From NCBI GenBank assembly GCA_015501595.1, contig JADNRX010000907.1:1-18330 (forward strand): a stretch of 18,330 bases of DNA, given 5' to 3'. This DNA is from Hymenopellis radicata (taxonomy: Eukaryota; Basidiomycota; Agaricomycetes; Agaricales; Physalacriaceae). Positions within the stretch are counted from its first letter, which is position 1, and the number at the start of each line of letters is the position of its first letter. Under the pieces are notes generated by a model. The model did no database searches. It had not been told where the DNA came from and worked only from the letters and a program-made list of their open reading frames with translations. Of the stretch, positions 1 through 9,092 are shown piece after piece. Made by a program: the position numbers and the translations under genes.

Positions 1-483
1 GCTTACATGGACTGCGGCATAGGAGATTGTGGGATGATTATCTGGACTTCTCGGTGTGCGCAAAGCTCGCCGCGGCCTTTTCATACCAACCAACTCATCG
101 TGTTCTTTTAGCCTATGTTCAACACTGCACGTTCCTGAGCCCTTGTTGAAGACGACGGCTCCCGTGATACACTACCCGTTTCGCTCGGTCATGGGCTGGT
201 TGCGCCCCGGTTGAATTAAACGCTTGTCCTCGCGACGGTACTTTTTTTTGATAGACCTGCAGACTCGTCCCGGATTCCAAGCCGTCGAACCGCTGGACAA
301 CAACGACGTGAGCTACATTGAGAACATCTGTCTCTGCGCCGTGAGTTCATTGATATTTGGAGACTGTTTTTTCGGCTCCTGGATATGTAGCGAGACTCGG
401 TAGTCACCTTGTCCTCGACGCGTTGAATCATTGCTGGTAGGTTGTTCTTGTAATTGTCGTTGTCCACTCACGAATCCTGTAGC
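1..483. other. Unassigned leading sequence
   Basis: No coding region could be supported here. Open frames on either strand are short, overlap each other and show no recognisable family. The stretch ends just before a possible ATG at 484 that opens the degraded multi-exon fragment, so it may contain that gene's upstream region. No TATA-like or other regulatory element stands out enough to call. Confidence 0.4.
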
Positions 484-1450
484 ATGGACAGCACCGGTGA
501 ATCGATGCCTGTAAGTCATTCCCACTGTTTCACAACCTCAGGCTAATTTTTGTATTGTTACTTGGTAGATCGGTCTTCGTTACATGAAAACGGTACACGG
601 ACGCGCCAAACAGACGCCGTGTTACCATGTTAATGGCAGCTCTAATTCATGATTCCCCCATGTTCAAGTAAGTCATCTTCGTTCGTGGTTGAACTTGATT
701 TTTTCAAAGCAATGCCTTTTCAGGATTTCATCGACAATACTGAGGCGGCCGACTCGACGACATCGTGCTTATATATTGACTGTTAACATGTACGTCTTCT
801 CTTGGTAAAAATTGAATCGTACTGACTTGTTCAACTAGGTTCCTTACAACGCTCCTAACCTGTGTCGGACTTGATTTACTATTTTACTGAGAGGTATGTC
901 AATTTTGGTCCGTCATTTCAATAACTAATCATCAGTTTACAGGAATATCAACACTGGTTCTCTCCCGTCCTCCGCCCGCTTTGATAAGAGAGCCTCCCGA
1001 GGTACTTGTGCCATCGTTCTCGCCACGGGAGCTTGAGGGGAGCAGTATGAAGAAGGGCGCCTATGCAAGGCGAAAGTTGAAGAAGCGCGTCTGAACAGGG
1101 AGCGGGTTGAAGAGCTGCGTGTGAGATGAACGGACTCGCCTGAGAGGGAGCGGGTTGAAGAAGTGTGCCTCGGAGGGAGCTGGATGAATTGGCGTACGTG
1201 TACGCAGGCGCGCCCCCGGGCAGCACGTTCTCAGCTCCGCACGGATGATGCTCTCTTTGCTGAAACAGCCGCAGCGGCGATTGATTATGGCTTCGTCGTC
1301 GTCGTCGGCGGGCAAGTCGTGCATGGATATACGGGATATCGAGTCGTCTCTGGTACCGAGCAAACGCTGTGCATCGTGCCAGGAGAAACGGGAAAGGACC
1401 TGGAACGGGTGGCAGGGGCGACGCTGGTGGGCGCGACGGCGGTGGATTGA
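484..1450 (+). pseudogene. Degraded multi-intron gene fragment, NLR-neighbourhood family
   Basis: Four stretches have good fungal intron shape: 511-568 (GTAAGT...GGTAG), 668-723 (GTAAGT...TTTCAG), 790-838 (GTACGT...AACTAG) and 894-942 (GTATGT...TTACAG). Between them the exons do not join into one open frame; for example a TGA falls near 648-650 before the second donor. The part from about 720 to 1090, including the 49-bp intron 790-838, is clearly related to 16750-16980, where the matching intron is 16820-16868. Around 1063-1160 a charged Glu/Arg-rich stretch (VEEARLNRERVEEL) suggests a coiled coil, then breaks at a stop. From about 1212 to 1450 one frame stays open but shows no known domain. 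The piece at 16750 follows an NLR-like 5' end, so this may be the remains of a gene from the same set. The family is not otherwise recognised. Confidence 0.45.
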
Positions 1451-1646
1451 TAGCGACGGACGGCGAGGGCGGGATAAACGAAGGTGGTTCAGGGAATGAC
1501 TCGAGCAGGCCCGCCGTTTTTCCTGGACATTATCGAGGGGAAAAGAAAGAGACTAGTCGCAGATGAGGATCACCGCACTGGGGGATTTTCACCGACTAAT
1601 ACCTTGATGACCGAGCCTCCAATGGGACTATGTCACCTTGGTCAGT

Positions 1647-2230
1647 GTCACCACCACTACTCGCTGCTCGTCTCTCAACACTCCAACCATGGCTTCCTTA
1701 TGGCAAATACGACATGAATCTCTAAAACGTAAAGTTTAAGCTTGCCCCACCAACTTGAACCCTGTTCAGTTCGACCTCAACATGATAGTATGGAGCAACA
1801 ATCTCATTGCCCTCGTTACCCCCCACCTAAACGGAGACCGTCACGATGCGTAATACGGGCGAAGCTCTGTGAAGATGATGGGCTGCACCATACGAGCAAC
1901 TTCATGTACATGGTGTACTGCCCATGTCCACCGCCCCTCCCGCTGGCGACTGGAGACGAATCCCCATGCATATCTCGTCATCTCAACCTCCGTCGCCAAC
2001 CCTCCTCACTTGCAACATGCCTCAGCAGTTATCCAACACGTCAATCATCTTAATCGATGCAACGATTCTGCAATCGTCGAAATGGGGGCGCTCAAAATTC
2101 CGCAGACCAGTTTTTAGTGGAGGTATGAGACCAACCCATCCCGGCTCCAGATTATGCGACGTCGAACTCCCGATGCACTCGCACAGATACAGTGCGTCAG
2201 CACATTCGGAGTGTCATACCCCACTGCCGG
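1647..2230 (+). pseudogene. Decayed relative of the Pro/Ser-rich gene at 6851
   Basis: The nucleotide sequence from about 1647 to 2010 can be aligned by eye with about 6808-7150. Shared landmarks are the pre-ATG stretch (CTCGTCTC...CCAA-C-ATG; ATG at 1689 here, 6851 there), the phrase giving 'L-E/N-P-C/V' plus an Arg/Asp-containing segment just after, and a Pro/Lys/Arg-rich stretch. The copy at 1689 hits a stop soon after its ATG. Its similarity to the better copy then wanders over three frames, so it cannot encode the same protein. Similarity fades after about 2010; up to 2230 the sequence keeps a C/P-rich coding-like look without a recognisable domain. It is a diverged, dead copy rather than a recent duplicate. 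Confidence 0.5.
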
Positions 2231-2239
2231 ATTGACAAC

Positions 2240-2307
2240 CACACGACTATAATGTGCCAGTCTCATCTGAGGACTGCCGCGTTGATGCAGACTGGCATGA
2301 ATGCTAA
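2240..2307 (+). pseudogene. Possible NLR C-terminal tail remnant
   Basis: One frame reads through EDCRVDADWHEC and then TAA at 2305-2307. The DNA matches the 3' end of the NLR remnant at 13835-13896, which reads FEDCHIGTDWHKCY before its stop, including the shared CAGTCTCAT...GAGGACTG and TGGCAT-AATGCTA stretches. Tails of this kind (a D-W-x-K/E-C motif just before the stop) close the region after the last WD40 blade in the NLR here. No WD40 blades are visible upstream, so only the tail survives. The match is short, which limits certainty. Confidence 0.45.
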
Positions 2308-2878
2308 GTAGAGTAGCCCTTAATCTTCTTTAATCAATCCATAGCATTGAGCACACGTTATCATATGCAATAGCGAAGCCATGGGGTGTCTTGTAAGATG
2401 AGCATTTCAAATGCTCTTTCGACACAGTAAGAACACGACCTGCCTGCGAGTCTACTGTACGTCGCATCTCATATACCAAAACCTTCGACCTGCAGCATCC
2501 AGCCGAGAACCGAAGGAAAAAGATAATTCACAGGTTGTGCACTTGTCGCTGATGGTAAGTAAATAGTCGTCAGCGATAGTCGAGCTTGAACTGAAGGCGA
2601 AACAACGTACGAGCAAAGCTTTTCGAAGCACACCCGTCGCGTAACGCGCCTCTTGAAGTCAGCGACAACGCTGAGACAATTGTCGAGAGGGAAAGCGATT
2701 CCCTTGTATGATGAGACGGTCATCGTGGGGTGTAAAGCCGGTAGGGATTGCGAGTAGTACATCGTGTATTTGGTCTATTGTAGCCTTCGAAGTGAATGGC
2801 CGAATGGGTTGAATCAAGACGATACGACTAGGTCTGGCGCTGGCGTACAGAAGTGTCACGATAAATATCCAATGAAAT
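2308..2878. other. Left flank of the palindrome; possible minus-strand exon
   Basis: On the minus strand 2659-2859 and 2469-2762 stay open in two different frames. This strand is also the one in which an ORF at 5682 runs into the other end of the palindrome. The flank may therefore be the downstream part of the gene the element landed in. No domain was recognised, and neither frame can be shown to be coding. Nothing else was seen here. Confidence 0.3.
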
Positions 2879-2885
2879 CGTAAAT
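2879..2885. repeat. Target-site duplication, left copy (CGTAAAT)
   Basis: The 7 bases CGTAAAT directly precede the first base of the left inverted arm. They recur exactly at 5499-5505, directly after the last base of the right arm. The bases just outside differ (T at 2878, G at 5506), so the duplication is exactly 7 bp. Confidence 0.85.
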
Positions 2886-3026
2886 CACCCTATGCTGTAC
2901 CTTCTATCTATTACAAGCTCTAATATGAGGGCATAAGATTACATTACTGGCTCTAATATGATATCTGCGACTATGGGGTTATAATACATTACATATGCCC
3001 TACCTAATATAATGGGTTAGGTTAGA

Positions 3027-3079
3027 TCACATGATTGAAAAAGCGGAGAATCTAGTCACATGATCAGAAAAGCGAAAGG
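3027..3079 (+). repeat. Subterminal tandem repeat, 29-bp period
   Basis: TCACATGAT followed by an A-rich/AAGCG stretch occurs at 3027-3049 and again at 3056-3079, with a period of 29 bp; the mirror image lies at about 5305-5357. Subterminal repeats of this sort are often transposase binding sites in DNA transposons, which is an inference here. Confidence 0.5.
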
Positions 3080-3210
3080 GCTAGGGTTCTCCTCAATGGA
3101 TGGGGTAGGGATCATCAGGAACCACAGATTAGATATTGATGGGATGTGGGGGATGTTCCTGGAATTGATGGATTGATGGATGGGATCTAGAATGGGTGGG
3201 GAATGCTCTT

Positions 3211-3402
3211 TGTGGCGCATTTTTGATTAGGTCAGCACTGGGATGGATGGGGTGGGCATTAATGAATGCTGCTGTAGGGGATGGCTGTTGGGGTGATGAA
3301 AACCTTTTTTATAGTTTTTTGGGCTGGGAATCCAATGGTGTAAACCATTTTGCGATAGCTTCAAAACTGGAGGAGATATTAGGGGTACAAAAATGCGCCA
3401 CA
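3211..3402. mobile_element. Nested 192-bp MITE-like structure (left arm copy)
   Basis: TGTGGCGCATTTTT at 3211-3224 is matched by its exact reverse complement at 3389-3402, 192 bp end to end. The trinucleotide CTT flanks it on both sides (3208-3210 and 3403-3405), which could be a 3-bp target duplication. It lies wholly inside the left arm, so it was either present before the arms were duplicated or is an internal part of the element. No protein domain is visible in it. Confidence 0.55.
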
Positions 3403-4045
3403 CTTCTAGTAGGCCTTGTACATAGCCTATAGCCTTGGAACTTTGATACCATCTAGAGGTACTATAGAACGATATCTGATATCATTTTCAGGTTATTTCA
3501 TTACAGGGTTTAAGAGATATATGAGGATGACTGCTCCAGGGCCACCAGGGATATAGCATAGGATCCTGCCACTCTGGGGACCTGAGACTTTGATACATCG
3601 TTTATAGTAGTACTAAACCTCTATTTATGATATAGAGAGTGTCCTCAACTCAGTAGCCCATGTATAGATAGGTCCCCAATGCTGTTTTCAGCATTTTCGC
3701 ATTTTTTGTTATTTAACATAGGGATACCTCTCTAAATTGTACTGGGCTACCTTTAGACATTCATTTACAACCTTTTTGCAAAAGGAACCATGTCATTTGG
3801 TGAAGGGACCTATGTTCTAGAGGTCAGTCTTCCTCCCCACCGGAGTTTTGATCAAAATTCCCACGCTCTAGAGGGAGGATTGTCCACTCAATTTAACGTG
3901 TCTCACACATGCTACTGTCTTCATTTCTTCTGTAGGACGTGTATATATGTTATATGTATGATCTCCAGGTGTCAGACCAGTAAGTTAATCAAGTAATCAG
4001 GTCAGGAACTCGTCCTAAGCTCTGTAGACAGCTTGGGCTACCTTC

Positions 4046-4335
4046 AGATAGTGATATTTCATGTTCTACTTCAAATGGCACCTTAAAAAATGTTCAGTTA
4101 TGAAGATATATCATATTGGATGAAGTAAGATGCATCTCTCATATGCTATACATGAGAGGTGAGAAAGTGAAAATGCGCAGTAGACTAACTCTTGTATAAC
4201 TGCTTTCAATGCCTGAACAGGTTATAGGACATAACTGTTATCTGGCTGACTAATGTAATACCTCTAATATAACTCTAATATCAAGGTTCACCTCACATTT
4301 CATGTCTCCTATCAATAGTCATAGAGTATTGTTCA
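4046..4335. other. Central loop of the palindrome
   Basis: AT-rich unpaired middle of the element, between the loosely pairing inner arm ends. It contains CTCTAATAT-type motifs like those near the element's outer ends (about 4260-4285). No gene is seen. Confidence 0.55.
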
Positions 4336-4419
4336 ATTTATAGTAGGGCAAGTAGGTCTGCAGATCTAAGGACGACTTCTTGACCTGATTCCTTTATTAA
4401 TTCATTAATCTGACAGCTA

Positions 4420-5498
4420 GAGATCATGCATATAATATATATACACGTCCTACAGAAAAATGAAGGCAGTAGCATGTGTGAGACACGTTAAATTGAGTGG
4501 ACGATCCTCCCTCTAGAGCGTGGGAATTTTGATCAAAACTCCGGTGGGGAGGAAGACTGACCTCTAGAACATAGGTCCCTTCACCAAATGACATGGTTCC
4601 TTTTGCAAAAAGGTTGTAAATGAATGTCTAAAGGTAGCCCAGTACAATTTAGAGAGGTATCCCTATGTTAAATAACAAAAAATGCGAAAATGCTGAAAAC
4701 AGCATTGGGGACCTATCTATACATGGGCTACTGAGTTGAGGACACTCTCTATATCATAAATAGAGGTTTAGTACTACTATAAACGATGTATCAAAGTCTC
4801 AGGTCCCCAGAGTGGCAGGATCCTATGCTATATCCCTGGTGGCTCTGGAGCAGTTATCCTCATATATCTCTTAAACCCTATGATGAAATAACCTGAAAAT
4901 GATATCAGATATCGTTCTATAGTACCTCTAGATGGTATCAAAGTTCCAAGGCTATAGGCTATGTACAAGGCCTACTAGAAGTGTGGCGCATTTTTGTACC
5001 CCTAATATCTCCTCCAGTTTTGAAGCTATCGCAAAATGGTTTACACCATTGGATTCCCAGCCCAAAAAACTATAAAAAAGGTTTTCATCACCCCAACAGC
5101 CATCCCCTACAGCAGCATTCATTAATGCCCACCCCATCCATCCCAGTGCTGACCTAATCAAAAATGCGCCACAAAGAGCATTCCCCACCCATCCTAGATC
5201 CCATCCATCAATCCATCAATCCCAGGAACATCCCCCACATCCCATCAATATCTAATCTGTGGTTCCTGATGATCCCTACCCCATCCATTGAGGAGAACCC
5301 TAGCCCTTTCGCTTTTCTGATCATGTGACTAGGTTCTCCGCTTTTTCAATCATGTGATCTAACCTAACCCATTATATTAGGTAGGGCATATGTAATGTAT
5401 TATAACCCCATAGTCGCAGATATCATATTAGAGCCAGTAATGTAATCTTATGCCCTCATATTAGAGCTTGTAATAGATAGAAGGTACAGCATAGGGTG
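4420..5498 (-). repeat. Right inverted arm of palindrome (near-identical part)
   Basis: Reverse-complement copy of 2886-3965. Every difference noticed in the portions compared, apart from one or two near the inner end, is a transition (A/G or C/T). The arm ends at 5498, directly against the second copy of CGTAAAT. Confidence 0.85.
4982..5173. mobile_element. Nested 192-bp MITE-like structure (right arm copy)
   Basis: Mirror of 3211-3402: TGTGGCGCATTTTT at 4982-4995 and its reverse complement at 5160-5173. Its presence at the exactly corresponding position in the other arm shows it was part of the unit before or when the arms became copies of each other. Confidence 0.55.
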
Positions 5499-5505
5499 CG
5501 TAAAT
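5499..5505. repeat. Target-site duplication, right copy (CGTAAAT)
   Basis: Exact copy of 2879-2885, directly abutting the right terminus of the palindrome. Confidence 0.85.
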
Positions 5506-5682
5506 GGTGCTGACCGTGCAACATTGTAGACATCCTTGACCAAGCCCATGGCCTCTCTTGATAATGATACCTCGAGTTTCGAAAGCTTTGAACTCGGCCA
5601 TGCTCCCAGACTGTGACAACGCGTGGTCTAGGCGAACGGAATCGTTGCCATCGACAGCGTCCTCCGTGGAATGAGTAGACAC
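5506..5682 (-). pseudogene. Minus-strand ORF interrupted by the palindrome
   Basis: On the minus strand an open frame starts at 5682 and runs about 59 codons in host sequence before entering the right end of the palindrome. There it continues only by chance to a stop within the arm. Its composition (mixed, charged, no low complexity) is compatible with coding sequence but no family was recognised. If the element and one target copy are ignored, the frame meets a stop about 20 bases into the left flank, where other minus-strand frames are open. An intact gene before the insertion is therefore possible, perhaps with an intron near the site, but not shown. Confidence 0.3.
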
Positions 5683-5689
5683 TGAATTA

Positions 5690-6850
5690 CATTGGGTAAC
5701 CAGGCAGTCGCGCCATCATGCGAAGGTCGAAGGGTGAATTGAGGGCGAGAAAGGCGGGACGGGAGGTCACTGCGCGCGTCGTTTAGCGCGGTGCTCTAAT
5801 TATGATGGAAGGTTGGAGCAAGGTGATGAGCGGAGGCCCGGATCTTTCCTTTCTTGGTTTGCCCAGGGTCTGCCTCTTCCTTCGCGACTTCACATTGTCC
5901 ATGCTGTTCAATCCGTGGCACAAGTTCTCGAGAGCTTCGCCGCAATACGGTGTCATGTCGTCTCATGTGCTCTGTTTTCGCTCATGGAACCAAACTGCAC
6001 GCCTTCTTTTTGACTGGGATCCTCTCATGGAAGGGATTACATACGCTCTCTAGGGCACTGAACCTTACAATACTCAAGTTCTATGATCTATAAACACTTC
6101 TGTGATCGTGCTCCAGGACGACATTCAGCACATCGAGAGCAGGGAACCACTGAAAAGAATTATCTTGTGTACTATTTGCGACTCGGAAAGCCTATCCCCC
6201 GACTCTATTATCTGCCCTTCGGACTATATTGTTGCGGTAGAATGCCTAAGGCATCGTAAAGGAGGACATCTCGCTTCTCTTACTCTTTCGAGGGCGAATT
6301 CGTGTCTCAGACTCGAGGAAAGGGCGAGGCTGTTAATAACGAACTGGTAAGTTCACACTCACTATACACATACTTTCGATGCTATACTTATCTGAAAATA
6401 GCATGAATACACTATCCCGAAAGCCCGTGATCGCATGTTCTCACCAAGAAGTGTGGCGCAAATTCTGAGCATTGTTGGTTATATCGTACGGTTAGTGCAG
6501 GTTAATCTACTGCTATTTAACCGAAGCTTCATTATATTTTAGAGCTTCCAAAGTCTCCACCAGCCCGCCAATAAAGTATCGGTCAATTGGACAACGTACC
6601 GTAACATGACGGTTTCGATAAAAGTCCTGCCGTCTCTATATTTATCGGTGGTGAATAATCATATTTGTTGATTTTAAAGAGTTCACGAGCAGTCCAGGAA
6701 TTAACCGAGCCAAATTGAGCGATCAAAGCGCTGGGTCGACGGCCTTTGCTTGTCTTTGTCGACGCGCAACCTCATTAAGCCGGTTTACCCTGCCGTATCT
6801 CTTCTCGGACAACCACCGCCACCCTCGCTACTCGTCTCCACAATCCAAAC
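5690..6850. other. Unassigned intergenic stretch before the 6851 gene
   Basis: Several plus-strand frames of 66-83 codons overlap at 5802-6093 and one at 6102-6350, but they contradict each other and none shows a domain. A 14-base match to the nested element's end (AGAAGTGTGGCGCA) lies at 6447-6460. A T/A-rich box near 6636-6645 (CTATATTTAT), about 200 bp upstream of the ATG at 6851, could be a promoter element; that is only a suggestion. The stretch 6808-6850 is shared with 1647-1688 and is probably the 5' leader of the gene that follows. Confidence 0.35.
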
Positions 6851-8250
6851 ATGCCTCCCCGACGGAGGCACGACATAATGAACAACAGCCAAGCGCTCAA
6901 CGACTCGAACCCTGTCCGGCTCGACCCCGTCACGACAGAGATTGACGCACCAGCCCCCTTACTTCCTCCCCAACCGAAACCGCGACGAGCTCAGCGCAAG
7001 ACGAAGCCTAAAAAAGACAAACCGCCTACAAAGATCATTGGTACAATGCCCATGCGCGCTGCCCCGCCCCGGTCACCAATGACGACCAGCGTACAACTGA
7101 TGGCTCGCCATCGCAACCTCCATCCGAAGCTCATCATTCTCTAGTCGAGTCACCCAGAAATCCTAGCAACTCTCAAATGCGCGCTGGCGATGTCAACAGT
7201 ACAAACGGGCCTGGCCCATTGTCCGGCGATCTAAAAAGAGGATCCGACGTGTTTGACACGCGCGGCGACGCATACTATACCCTCCCTCCTCACTTGACAC
7301 ATGATCAGCACATCCACCATCCTTTTCACCACAAACTCCTACCAGCCATTTTGCGTTAAACTCCAATGTCCGCATTCAGAGCGCTCCACCGCACCTGAAT
7401 CCTGCTTCATTTCAACCTCCGGAACCAATTTATTCTCGTGGCATGGAATACCAAATACGGAGAACTGTGTGCACCAGATTATGCTGCACCCAACTCGCGG
7501 CTCGGATCTAGCGCGTTCGGGGTGATCATACCCTACCACCTACAGACTAAACTTATCGACACGACATGGGCCGGTAACGTGACCGCGCCACGCCGCCAAT
7601 TGCCTCTTCACAGTTCCCGCATGATGGTTCATCGTACGATGCCAATGCCGTGCGTCGAGGCATGGATGCCGTTCCCCCGGTGCAGCAGTTCGTCGGCCCT
7701 CAGTACAACCCCAAGACCCTGTCTCGCCGCGTTTCGATGGGCCAGCAGAGAGGAGCGCAAGAGGACTTTCATCAACTACCTGTCCCATACCCTTCTACCG
7801 GAAACGCGTCTACTGCGCTTGCTGCTGTACCTCTACCAGTGACTCTCCCCCGGACGAAACGAAAGGGCTCAGAGTCGTTCTCCGATTTGGGAGAGACCCA
7901 GATTCATGACGAGGCTAAGAAAATGAAGCTGGACCTTCCCTCGAATAACAACTCCAACTTTGAGGTATGTTTGTTCTCCTTTCCCAGATGGGGTCCAAAC
8001 GAGCGCCTCATACCTCGAAGACGATGAGAGGTTTCTAGAGAAGCTCCTTGCTCACAATAGTGAGGGTCACCTCTCTGAACCGGACACGTTTGGGTCATCG
8101 TTCGGTTTGGACACCCCGGAGCCTGATTCGGAGCCCGATGATGATGTGTCGCGGCAGGAGAAGCAGAAGCAGAAGGAAGTCGAGCTCGACGGTTGGTTCG
8201 CTGACTCGGCGCCTGTGGGGTTCGGCTGGAATGACATTGTTGGGCTGTAA
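6851..8250 (+). pseudogene. Pro/Ser-rich basic protein gene, broken over frames
   Basis: ATG at 6851 sits in a good fungal context (CAAACATGCC) and opens a frame that is Pro/Lys/Arg-rich, including QRKTKPKKDKPP, which resembles a nuclear localisation signal. The protein-like signal then moves: one frame at about 7081-7300 (Ser/Pro/Asn-rich), another at 7303-7437 (Pro/Gln/Ser-rich), back at 7438-7570, and again at 7578-7964, which contains a second basic cluster PRTKRKG. A possible intron 7965-8028 (GTATGT...GATGAG, 64 bp) joins in phase to a Glu/Asp-rich tail ending ...GWNDIVGL with TAA at 8248-8250. No splice sites were found that repair the earlier breaks, so it is probably a pseudogene, though assembly indels are possible. 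The layout (basic regions, disordered linker, acidic tail) suggests a nuclear regulatory protein; no DNA-binding domain was recognised. A more decayed relative lies at 1647. Confidence 0.45.
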
Positions 8251-8316
8251 ATTTTCTGTGATATCTTTCTCTTCTTTTTGGGTGTGTATTATCGTGATGT
8301 CATTTTTGGGTTTTGT

Positions 8317-8640
8317 GTGTTGTAGGTATCTGTCTTGTTTCTAGCTATCTGTTCTGTATATTTGCTTTGTTCTGTCCAGTCTCATCTAGTTCCATCGTTC
8401 TACACATGTTCACCTCGATGCTCTTACTGATAGAAGATTATCGTTTCCGTTCGTTCAGGCTACTTCTTGCTTTTCACTGTGTACTGTTGAGGAGTTTCAT
8501 TTGAGTTTCATCATCCAGTGAACTTAAACTGTCATAGATATTAAAGCTATTCACGATGGAGGGTAATATCAGTAATACTAGTGATACGTAGGTGCTACGT
8601 GTACTACATTCACGACAATGTCATAAAGAATAGGCCCACG
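8317..8640 (+). repeat. Shared 3'-flank repeat, copy 1
   Basis: From GTGTTGTAG at 8317 to GGCCCACG at 8640 this matches 13979-14286 in the same orientation. Landmarks are CTTGTTTCTAGCTATCTGTT, TCTCATCTAGTTCCATC, CTCTTACTGAT-GAAGATTATC and CACGACAATGTCAT-AAGAA. It begins about 66 bp after the stop of the Pro/Ser-rich gene; the other copy begins about 80 bp after the NLR tail's stop. It may be a shared untranslated region or an insertion, and no inverted ends were seen. Confidence 0.75.
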
Positions 8641-9092
8641 GCGCACTGAGAGGGTCAATTATCGCGGTCCCTCAAAGCACCGGAGTTCAAGCCTACAATC
8701 TCCTCAGACGTTTCATACTGCATCTCGCACGACGGCCCCAGTCCACCGCAGACTTCTTATGGTGTGGTCGGCGACTATCATGGAGAGATACCAAACGCGC
8801 GGGTGAGAAGCAACCGGTTCTGGTGACAACATTGGCGTCTAGGGATGGACGGAGAATCCAAGTCCGAAATGCTTGTCCTCTCAGGAAGAAACAGGCGAGG
8901 CTCGTATATGACAGAGACGAGCTCGAGTGGGATGTTACCACGGAGAGTACGCGTGAGCTTCGGGGTCAAGGGCAACAGAGGCGGCAGGGCGCTCAAGTTT
9001 GTCGGCCCGAGGTTCCGACTCATCCCACGCAGTCACGTAAGTGTGTATGTTCCTGGATTGGTCTTTCTCAAGCCTTCGTTTGATACCGCGAC
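8641..9092. other. Unassigned stretch upstream of the NLR
   Basis: The plus-strand frame running from about 8645 to 9083 is open for about 146 codons without an ATG near its start, and another frame is open from 8845 to 9264. Neither shows a known domain. A GTAAGT at about 9039-9044 could be a donor, which would make part of this an upstream exon; no clear partner was found. It should include the NLR promoter if transcription starts near 9093. Confidence 0.3.

Larger units (their letters stand above)
2886..3965 (+). repeat. Left inverted arm of palindrome (near-identical part)
   Basis: Positions map to the right arm as 8384 minus position without indels over at least the outer 500 bp; for example 3211 pairs with 5173. 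Differences seen include 3051 (T against C) and 3191 (A against G). The arm contains a direct repeat of GCTCTAATATGA (2918-2929 and 2950-2961) near the end, a subterminal 29-bp tandem repeat, and the nested 192-bp structure. Weaker pairing continues to about 4045. Confidence 0.85.
2886..5498. mobile_element. Palindromic foldback-like transposon, non-autonomous
   Basis: The element begins CACCCTATGC and ends GCATAGGGTG, its exact reverse complement. The two arms pair over about 1,080 bp with about 1% or less mismatch in the parts compared, then more loosely for another 80 bp or so, leaving a central loop of about 285 bp. A perfect 7-bp direct repeat flanks it. This is the structure of a cut-and-paste DNA transposon with very long inverted repeats (a foldback type). 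No transposase-like frame was found: the longest open frames are 78 aa, present identically in both arms simply because the arms are copies. It probably depends on a transposase elsewhere. A 7-bp duplication does not by itself assign a superfamily; P-like, KDZ-like and hAT/MULE-like elements make duplications near this size. Confidence 0.85.

Noticed and set aside
3196..5188. Two identical 78-codon ORFs in opposite orientation at 3196-3432 and 4952-5188
   Set aside because: They are identical only because they lie at mirror positions in the near-identical arms. The frame spans one of the nested inverted repeats and has no domain, so coding is not supported.
7041..7089. 49-bp GT-AG intron repairing the first break in the Pro/Ser-rich gene
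   Set aside because: Splicing there leads to a stop within three codons, so it does not restore the frame.
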